Shown in pieces: positions 56,295-64,000 of a DNA stretch of 64,000 nucleotides. The position numbers were made by a program, and so were the translations under genes. Source of the stretch: Termitomyces sp. T153. Taxonomy: Eukaryota > Basidiomycota > Agaricomycetes > Agaricales > Lyophyllaceae. The DNA lies in NCBI GenBank assembly GCA_018296165.2, contig JACKQL020000040.1:62001-126000 (forward strand), written 5' to 3'. Every line of letters starts with the position of its first letter. Positions within the stretch are counted from its first letter, which is position 1. The notes beneath the pieces are model-generated. The model was not told the DNA's origin, did no database searches, and saw only the letters and a list, made by a program, of their open reading frames with translations.

Positions 56295-57572
56295 ATGCCC
56301 TCTCTCAACTGTACCACCACGTCTAACAGATCCTCCCCCTCTGCCTCCTTGACTTTGAGTTCGAGCGCCATTCAAGCTCCGCCTCCGCATGTATGCGCCC
56401 GAATCAACGCCCAGATCACATCCAATCCCGCGCTGGCGCGACCCTTTTTTGATTTCGCAGAGTATGTTCGTAGTCGTTCCTACATCATCCGCAATCTTGT
56501 TTTCGAGAACTTCGAGTCTTCTATGCTGTTAGATAAAGGTGTGGAAGGAATGCTCCCAGCAACCTTTCATCCTCCTCGTGCTACCCCGCTGTATACGTTC
56601 GAAATAGGAGATGCTGGGGACAGGGGTCGGGGTATGTTTGCTCTGAGAGACTTACCCGTCGGGGCCCTCATCCTCGTCGAACATCCGGTTCTAGTAGCTC
56701 CATACCTCGTGGGCTTGAACGTGCCACTTGTGGACATCTATGCCAACCTGTTTGATCGGCTTCCTCATGGGATTCGTATCGAGCTATCGCAACTCTATGA
56801 TGGAACCGACCACTCCCTTGAAGATGTCATACATTTGAACGCACTAGGAATTCAGCTTGAAGTACCAGACGTTCCCCGCCCCGAGCTCACGACCCATCGG
56901 GCTGTGTTCCTCAACACGAGCAGGTGCAACCACAGGTAAGCAAGACTCCCTTCATTACTACTATTGCTTGCCACTGATATTCATAGCTGTGGGCCTAATG
57001 CACGATGGGAATGGGACATCAGTACCTTCTCTCTTTATCTCTCGGTCGTCCGTCCAATCATGAAAGGCGACGAGATCACAATTCATTACACGTCATGTAC
57101 CAGACCGCGTCACGAACGGCAGGCGATCCTTAGAAGCCAATACGGCTTCATTTGTCGATGTAGCTACTGCAACCTCCCCTCTGAAGATGCCGTACATTAC
57201 AGTGACAACAGTCGGATGGCCCTCGGTCATTTTTGGGACTCATTACCTTCGTTTGAAGGATGGTGCCTCGACCCCACTCTACCCTATGACATGCTGATCA
57301 AGTTGCACGTTGAAGCCTTGCGGACGATAAAGCAGGAGGGCCTTCAGGTGCTCGATGCCGAACGACATGTCGATGCCATTGCCATGTGTTATGGCGCCCT
57401 CGCAGATACTAACATGTTTCGGATATGGATAGAGAGAGTTCGGGATGCGAACGCGGATGTGGACCCGTCGCGGGCGGTGGTGTTCGCGAAATGGTTGTCG
57501 AACCCGACATCATTTCCTGCCTGGAGCTGGAAAAAGACATTTTGTGGGAGAAAGAAGAACGTGCTCGTCTAG
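56295..57572 (+). CDS. SET-domain protein (SMYD-like arrangement), 408 aa
   Basis: Two exons, 56295-56935 and 56987-57572, join in frame (51-bp intron splitting the key motif). The N-terminus is Ser/Thr-rich. The SET domain starts about residue 100 with GRGMFALRDLPVGALILVEH. The cofactor-binding motif spans the splice as RCNHSCGPNARWEW, followed by MKGDEITIHYTS and a post-SET Cys cluster GFICRCSYCNLPSED. The C-terminal part is helical (HVDAIAMCYGALADTN). SET proteins transfer methyl groups from S-adenosylmethionine to lysines of histones or other proteins; the substrate cannot be told. Many basidiomycete members lack known function. No MYND finger is seen. Confidence 0.85.
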
Positions 57573-58093
57573 CCACGACACAGATACCACTCGCAAGACA
57601 TGTTAGACAGTTGTACTCCTCGACTCTTGTATCTTTATATATGTATGTGCAGGTGTAGTCTTAACACATCGATAAATCACCCTCAGAATTATAAAGGAAC
57701 ATGACTAACAATCGAGTCGGTGAAGTGAAAGTAGCTAGAACAAAAAATAGACGTGGAGCAGGTACTCAAGTCACAGCTGAAAATGCCAATGTGTTGTTCA
57801 CGATCTTCATACATAGACGCGTTTCCCTAGCTTGCTCTCACTGTTATTAATAGCATTCGTACGAAGTTCTGGGGTCGCTTCAGAATGGAGAACACATTCC
57901 GTGGAAGACGAAAGGGATTGCTAAATCCATACGATAATTGTATGAAAGCGCATCACAATGATGGAGCTATTGACTTGGCGTACTGTTGTCAACGCGTACA
58001 ACAGAATAAGAATGTCGGCAGAAAAAATTAAATCATAAGAAAGAGTCCATGTCCATTTCAAGTGAAATTCCGAAATCCAAAAAAAAAGTCCAA
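57573..58093. terminator. convergent intergenic region
   Basis: About 520 bp between two genes that end towards each other; it should contain both polyadenylation regions. No defined terminator motif is recognised. Confidence 0.35.
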
Positions 58094-59769
58094 TCAGAAG
58101 AGTGCAACCCAGCACATGCCAAGAACAAGGATCAATCCCAATATCCCATTATCTCCAGTTAAGCGCATTGCGCCATTCGCGCCCTTTGACCCATCCGCTA
58201 CCCAATCGCGCCACGCCGACTGCATCTCAACGACAAAAGCCTGTCCCTCTGGACTCTCCGACCCTTGCTTGGTATACATATTCGGGTTCACTACAGGCGT
58301 AAGCCACCCATCCACATCGAAATGCTCAAGTGTGGAATTCGATGAAGAGTTTGTATTTGGAGCAAAAAGTGCCTTGCGGGTGCGCTCTGCATATGGGAGA
58401 TAGGTATGTGTACCCCAGATGAGGGATAGGCGGTATACAGTACTCGCAAGGAGCGCAGTGGAGGACGCATCGAAGAAGTTACCCTCTGCAGTGGCAGGCT
58501 GCGAAGCATAGTTAGTAAAGAGGTTAGATGAATTGTCCTACAAGCACATCAATAGCAGAAGGCGGAGGAGCGAATGGACACAAACTAGGTGAGGATACAT
58601 TGCTGCATGAATTTCCAACACCCAAGCTGCCAGATCTTGCTGTTGTGACTTCAATGTATTGGAATATTGCGAGTTTTTGTAGGTGCCAAGGACGCGCAAC
58701 ATACCCGCTGCCGCCCACCCATTTCCGGTCGACCAATGGCCTTCGTCGTTGAGGCTGGACCCAAGTAATACATGCTTCCATAGATTATTGGCCGAGGTGT
58801 CTCGGAGGTAGGATCGATAAAGTGAGATTTGATTATACGCCTCAAGGAGAAGAGTGCGATTTTGTGTGATCATCCCATAGTAGGCCAAGAAGGGCGGGAC
58901 CATATAAACAAAATCGCTCCTGCAAAGAATATCACATCTCAGAACCCCGTCCTATTGAGATGGGAAATAGCTCGCAAGGCAGAGTGTCAACGGACATCTT
59001 TGGACCGATACGTCATTCTAAAGAAAGCGAGGCAAAAAGCATCACGGAAGAAAATTGAAAACAGAAACAAAGGAAGGCAAACAGAATTGAAATAGAATCG
59101 ACAGAAGCACACTAAGGAGAACCGGATAGAAGGAATGCCGATTGGCAAGCTGAAAGATACAACTCACCAAAGCTGTACCTGGTTGACACGATGTGATATG
59201 GCACCATCGCCTGTCCTGGGCACACTGAACTCGAGAAAATCAAGTTGGTCCTTGGCGGCACCAGCATAGTCTTCACCCCCTTGGCCAGTCCAATTCGCGA
59301 TCAACACGGCAAAACCAATAGACGCCGGGTCCGCCGCACTCATGTCGTTGATGAGAGGCTGTGGGCCTGTGATGTTCCCATTTGACTGACTGCGATTCGC
59401 AACAACATCTTGGGGAATCTGAAAGAATGTATCCATTGGTGAAGAGAGAGAGTCAGGTATTGTTGAGGGCGGTGGTAAGGAATTAGAGACTGATAGCACG
59501 GAATATCGCGTTGCATTCATAGCGAGAATAGTTTGTGCGCGTGTACCGAGCTCCCAGCTACGGGTGAATGGGATGAGTTAAGTCATCAAGTGAAACCAAT
59601 CGCGATGATGCTGATACCTGTGCTTTGCACCATCTACTAATCTGGCGCAGACTAGCGCGAGCTGGTCATCAGATAGTTCTTGCGCTTGTACAAAGACGGA
59701 CAGGAGCGAGACGGAGATAAGCGCGTGAACGATAAGTAAATGAGAACAAAGCGGTATCCTTCTGAACAT
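58094..59769 (-). CDS. secreted six-hairpin glycosidase-like protein (GH88/GH105 type)
   Basis: Four exons. The N-terminus MFRRIPLCSHLLIVHALISV...FVQAQ is a signal peptide. Exon 2 reads SWELGTRAQTILAMNATRYS ... ADPASIGFAVLIANWTGQGG, FLEFSVPRTGDGAISHRVNQ, and after an intron of about 250 bp VYMVPPFLAYYGMITQNRTL, LYRSYLRDTSANNLWKHVLL and EGHWSTGNGWAAAGMLRVL, a segment typical of the (alpha/alpha)6 six-hairpin fold of unsaturated glucuronyl/rhamnogalacturonyl hydrolase relatives. The last exon has YASQPATAEGNFFDASSTAL, LEHFDVDGWLTPVVNP and a C-terminal hydrophobic tail LGLILVLGMCWVALF, which suggests a GPI-anchor signal. Plant or fungal polysaccharide is the likely substrate class, but catalytic specificity cannot be assigned. 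An alternative start at 59778 adds three residues. Confidence 0.82.
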
Positions 59770-60602
59770 GCCACACAAAAAGCGGGTATATGGTAGTAGT
59801 TGTTAGGCCCCAGAATTATAAGAGAAGCAGATGAGAAAACGATTAAACTTCCCGAATGGCCAAGGAAGCGCCAAGATGGCTGCAATAAAATGAAGAGCAC
59901 ATGTAACCCTGAAGATCGTGTGTGATGACGGGGTGACGAAAATAGATTTGTCAGGACGTCGGTGAACTCCGCCCGCGGAGCCGGGTCTCACCTTTTCGGA
60001 TGGATTCTTCAGTCGACAACTTACCGGGTTGTCTAACAGCGCCTGAAAACAATCCTTCACACCCCTCCATAGGAGTTTAATTCACTCAGAGAATCCTCTT
60101 AGAGACTATGGTTGATGAAGGCAGAATGTGTCTTTCCTTGATGATCGCAAAATATCGCAGGGATGATGGATCAAGTTGATTGCCTGACAGCAGAAATATG
60201 AGTACCGATGTCTTCACTTAGACAAGACAAAGCTAGAGAGTTTGCGCACCCTTCTTGGCGTTCCAGAGTTCCAGACCGATGCCTGCAAAGCTACACCTGG
60301 GCTAGTTCATGGAAACCATCAATCACAAAATGAGACCGTAGACACATCTAGAATCCTGTCAGTCAGCCGAGATTTCTCCGCAAGGGTAAAAGACTAGATG
60401 TGGATGTGAGAGCACACCTGCTCGGTATGTTGTAGAATGGAAGACGCCGACCCCCCAAGAAGATATCAATGGGTTTGTTACGTTATATAAACTTTCAGAC
60501 GGATTAAACCCTCCGAATCTTCTCTTCTACATACATGCTCAGCTTGATGGGACTGAGTTACTTCGACGTATCCCAATCTTCGGTCGGAAGGACAAGCCAT
60601 CC
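59770..60602. other. intergenic, no gene recognised
   Basis: Upstream region of the glycosidase gene. Short frames only. Confidence 0.4.
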
Positions 60603-61633
60603 TTACTTGAGGCCGATACTGTTGGCCAATTTTGTGCCAATACTCACATAAACCTTGTCACGAACAAAGGGCGTCTGACGTTTCCATGGGACATTGGAAC
60701 ACATGGTGCGTAACAAACAAAGATAATCAGGACATCCATCGAGATAACTATAGTTCCAGCTACTCACATTGTTCCTAGGCTTGTATAACAATACCAGGGC
60801 CCAAAATATAGGATTAGCTTCTTGAAACAGCCTCCATTCATCAAATGTTCCGCCGGGATTACAACATGTCAAGTCCCAATACAGGTGATCCTTCGAGAGA
60901 CCCATGGTCTCTCATCACTCTATGGTGCTTCGAAATGTTTCCTTGCAGTTATAATCATCTCTTGATTGGCCGCTATCTCACCAAGTGCCCTAACCGCACC
61001 GGCACGGTGGAGCAATTCCGTGAGCGAAGGGCAGTCCTCGATCGTTTCAGAAAGTATCCATCAAAGTGTTCATTGCGAAATTAGTGGCATTCGTTTGGGA
61101 GATGTGACCAATCTCCGAGCCCACTCGACGTTGTTAGGACATTCACATACCTCGTTCATTGGTCTGGCACTCTTTGGACTGCTGCAAACGATTGTAACTG
61201 CAAACCTCTCTACCCTGCGAGGTCGAATTGTCGATCAGCGACCTCCGCTTCATCTATAACGTCAATACATTGTAACTCCTCGAAATACTTCTTTGCGCTA
61301 CCCAGCCTCTGGTGAAGCTCTGCAGATATCACAATGAAACATCGGGAAACATTTTTTTCCAGGGTCGGTAGAGCCATAACGTGTTTTTGGAATGCATCAA
61401 GTCTTTCTCTGACCACTTCCAACTTGATCATATCGGATAAAGGTTTTGGATTTCTGGTTCCTGATGTCAGAAACAGACAAACGCGACAGATGCGACAAAA
61501 GCTTTAGAGCTTTTTTCGAGCCACTCCGCCGCGGCTCGGAAGTCTCCTTGTGGGTAGTCAGTCCATCAACACAAGGTAATATAACATGAAGAGCCGGTGC
61601 CTGTGCCGCGCGCGTCTCTTCTGCTTCTTTCAT
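60603..61633 (-). CDS. possible multi-exon gene, unidentified
   Basis: Two minus-strand stretches look coding. At 61431-61210: MIKLEVVRERLDAFQKHVMA, LPTLEKNVSRCFIVISAELH and RLGSAKKYFEELQ, an amphipathic helical sequence. At 60905-60603: DLTCCNPGGTFDEWRLFQEA, PIFWALVLLYK and PWKRQTPFVRDKVYVSIGTK. A Lys/Arg-rich frame at 61633-61397 could be an upstream exon. I could not join them with confidence, and the family is unknown. They may be parts of one gene, two genes or remnants. Confidence 0.3.
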
Positions 61634-62290
61634 CTGTTCAAAATGTAACCCATCAGAGTCGAGATGGTACCTTTAATACGCCTTGACGAATAGAAGTCCG
61701 GGTCCTGCTTTGGGTTACTTTGCTGATACTACCGGCAAGAAGAAAACTGCGCAAGGCCGACAAATATTAAGGGAACTCACGAATGGCTGATATGCATTCA
61801 CCGTTAACAGCATGAGCACCATAATATGACGAGGCTTTCTTGAAGACCAAGAAATTTTTCATATCAGAGCCGGAAGTATGATAAAGTCGCCATTCAGGTA
61901 TACAAGTATTTGCCTACACAAGGCATCTGCGCAAGTTGACATTGTTCACACCTAGAGGCAAGAGATGATTGACAAAGGGAGGGAGAGTTGAGGATATGTC
62001 TCAATTTTTCCATCCCCCATACGTTGGCGATCCCGAGCAGTAACGAGGTCTCGAGGTGTCAGCCCTGCGCTAGTGAGTCTATCGCGAAAGGGCGGAAATC
62101 AACGGCGGACAGGAGGAGCTTGGTTAGGATCAAGGAACCAATAAAAGGGTAGAACGCATGAAAAGCTTCAGCCGCTGTACTATCCCAATCTATTTCCGAG
62201 TGGTCAGAAGAATCATGATGTCAGCGTTACTTATGCCTCGCAGGCAACTGCTACCCGCCCGGATTCTCAGCGGCGTCTAAAAAAGTTTCA
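61634..62290. other. unclear, perhaps introns and exons of neighbouring uncertain genes
   Basis: A minus stretch around 62200-62070 reads EIDWDSTAAEAFHAFYPFIG then SLILTKLLLSAVDFRPFAID, which could be an exon, but no flanking junctions are convincing. Confidence 0.25.
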
Positions 62291-62296
62291 GCGTTA

Positions 62297-63041
62297 TCAA
62301 GTTTTCGGTATCGAGAGCGCACGATCCCGTCCAACTCGATCAAGCAAGATTCTGAGACTCACTTGAGCAGTCCTCCTATCTTGGAACTTGGAAATGATCA
62401 TCTTATCATTCAAAACGACCCCAGCGACGAGTACCCCCAGCACCAACGAGAGAAAAAAGTGCATCAAGCTAGCTGCAATACCAATTTCCATCTAGACAAA
62501 AACGACCCAATGAAAGTAAACATCAATGAGAAAAGGACAAACAATAGCACCGAAAAGGGCCACTATACGATCGTTTCCTGGTTGGCTGGTCCTTCCACTG
62601 CTTCCCGTTGAATCTTATCGATAGATCCTCAAAATCGGCAGAAATAAGTCAGTACAAAAAAAATAATCACCCACCCACTGGAATCAAACAACGCGCGACA
62701 GACATTGGCATCGAGCCGAAACTCTCGCATCCCGCACGTACCTTGCCCAACGACGAGTACAACCCTAGAAGTTCAAAAAACGTAGTCTAAGCAAGACACT
62801 CCGACTCCCAGACACGACTGCACGCCGAAGATAGCAAACAAGTTTTCCTGCAAAAAGGACTGCAGCACTCCTTTCCCAATCTGTGCTGTGAATCGCCTGA
62901 AACGGAACCACGTTGTTCAAGGTAGATATGGTTCGGTCTTTCTGTCCACCTTGACTAGAAGCATAGCATCGCCCGTTACAAATGCGCCACTGAAGATGGC
63001 CACATTGCGCTTTCGACTGGGAGGTGCTACAGCAATATGCA
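62297..63041 (-). CDS. possible small membrane protein gene, unidentified
   Basis: Minus-strand pieces with hydrophobic segments: MHIAVAPPSRKRNVAIFSGA then FVTGDAMLLVK (63041-62949), GNDRIVALFGAIVCPFLI (about 62565-62515) and MEIGIAASLMHFFLSLVLGV then LVAGVVLNDKMIISKF (62491-62380). GT and AG sites of normal spacing lie between them, for example GTTTACTTTC...TTTGTCTAG before the last piece. At least two membrane-spanning helices are suggested. Family not recognised; exon joins are tentative. Confidence 0.3.
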
Positions 63042-63807
63042 TCACGAAGACTTCAAGCACAGAACGGGGGGGGAAACACAGCAAGGGGAAAGGAAACAAG
63101 TACCTAGCCGACCCTTCTGGCGAGGGCTCACGAGTTCTGAAGACCCCCGAAAACCGCCTGTTCAATGTTCATGCTCTGTGGGCGTAAGGAGTAGAATCAA
63201 TGTTCGAGAGTGCGTGAATTATACATACATCACCAAGTCTTTTCCAGCTCGCATGCGTTATAGAACATTCCTTGAATATATATAACTGATGCGATGTGGG
63301 ACCATCGCTCAACGGACTATTATTACAAGCTCTTCAAGAGCCTGAGAGTATTTTTTCCAGAAAAGAAACTCCGAAGGGTCGGACAGATGGCGAGCGCTGA
63401 GAAGGAAGTATTAATATTGAGTCGAACATCTCGACTCCGTTGGCTTGTTCGAACTGAAATCACCAGTGGAGTATGCATGAAATTTCCCGAACATCGGACT
63501 CCGACTCAAAGCCGCTCTCACCAGCACCTATTGTGATTACTGTGGCCACAGCTTCGCTCACGACCACACCATACGTGATTCACAAGGCACAAGTCACGAC
63601 GCAAGCTGTGAGCCGACTTGACTACACGCAGGCTTATATATCATTTATCTAAGTAAATCTACAAGTACGCATACATACGCGCGAGCTAAGATACACAACA
63701 ATACTACATGTCCAGTCGGGTAGGTAAATCTTGCATAAGAAAACGAAAAGGGGTAGCCATCACGCAAACCACAAAGGATGAAAGTTTTAGTTTAAATCAT
63801 GACACAC
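63042..63807. other. intergenic, no gene recognised
   Basis: Short frames only; a poly-G run at 63066-63073. Probably upstream sequence of the uncertain gene on the left and the 3' region of the partial gene on the right. Confidence 0.4.
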
Positions 63808-64000
63808 CTAAGCCTTCTCGTCCGCTTGCCTCCGCCGGTGACTGACCCACCACCACCACCCCAAAACACCGACCACAACAAGCGCCAACACGGCGCCCAA
63901 GAGCACGGCACCACCGACAATCCCCGCCTCCGCCGCCCTGCCCGGCGTCAACATACTCCTCGCCAACTCTCTTTGTGTCTTCAACTCCTTCTTGCCTTCC
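63808..64000 (-). CDS. C-terminus of a single-pass membrane protein, partial
   Basis: The minus strand from the window edge reads EGKKELKTQRELARSMLTPG then RAAEAGIVGGAVLLGAVLAL, VVVGVLGWWWWV and SHRRRQADEKA, stop at 63808-63810. It is a charged helix followed by one transmembrane helix with a four-Trp end and a short basic tail, a tail-anchored or mitochondrial/ER membrane layout. The protein continues outside the window and cannot be identified. Confidence 0.65.
   Translation of the reverse strand, partial: EGKKELKTQRELARSMLTPGRAAEAGIVGGAVLLGAVLALVVVGVLGWWWWVSHRRRQADEKA

Noticed and set aside
58829..59095. 88-codon plus-strand frame
   Set aside because: Overlaps an intron and exon of the glycosidase on the other strand; Lys/Arg-rich chance frame.

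Overview
This window is from a filamentous fungus, most likely a mushroom-forming basidiomycete (Agaricomycetes). The host genes are split by many 45-60 bp GT-AG introns. Several belong to families typical of these fungi: a YML020W-like alpha/beta hydrolase with a long disordered N-terminus, a six-hairpin glycosidase, an F-box-like protein and a SET-domain protein. The transposon content (DIRS-like tyrosine-recombinase retroelements, a Ty3 chromovirus, a Helitron helicase) also fits. I cannot name a species.

The window alternates between two kinds of DNA. Gene islands have ordinary CpG content: about 3.2-6.3 kb, 18.6-30.7 kb and 51-64 kb. Repeat islands are visibly starved of CpG: 0-1 kb, about 7.5-18.1 kb and 31-50.9 kb. 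Where copies of one repeat can be aligned by eye, CG in one copy is replaced by TG or CA in the other.

Left to right: 0-0.8 kb, decayed retroelement coding remnant; 3.3-4.7 kb, broken NAPE-PLD-like hydrolase pseudogene (minus); 5.35-6.29 kb, unknown four-exon gene (plus); 6.6-7.23 kb, short derivative of a DIRS-like element; 7.9-9.0 kb, decayed coding remnant; 9.4-12.8 kb, decayed transposase, probably Mutator-like (minus); 13.3-18.1 kb, tandem repeats and a decayed DIRS-like element (minus); 18.7-24.3 kb, YML020W-like hydrolase (plus); 24.5-26.2 kb, aldo/keto reductase (minus); 26.6-27.4 kb, conserved-looking unknown gene (plus); 27.4-30.8 kb, no gene recognised; 30.8-34.8 kb, two copies of an unknown repeat, one with a tRNA-like promoter, plus a truncated LTR element; 34.9-45.5 kb, a Ty3 chromovirus (minus) with a second DIRS-like element (plus) inserted cleanly inside its 3' LTR; 45.5-50.9 kb, 59-bp minisatellite arrays, hairpin modules and a Helitron helicase fragment; 51.6-52.3 kb, Fe/Mn superoxide dismutase (minus); 54.0-55.0 kb, F-box-like gene (plus); 56.3-57.6 kb, SET gene (plus); 58.1-59.8 kb, six-hairpin glycosidase (minus); 60-63.1 kb, uncertain minus-strand genes; 63.8 kb to the edge, C-terminus of a membrane protein (minus).

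The host genes do not form an obvious pathway or gene cluster. The clearest internal logic is the insertion history of the 31-51 kb island: minisatellite first, then the chromovirus, then the DIRS-like element, all followed by CpG-targeted decay that removed catalytic residues. Coordinates of spliced genes come from reading splice junctions by hand and checking frame continuity; no search or alignment program was run.
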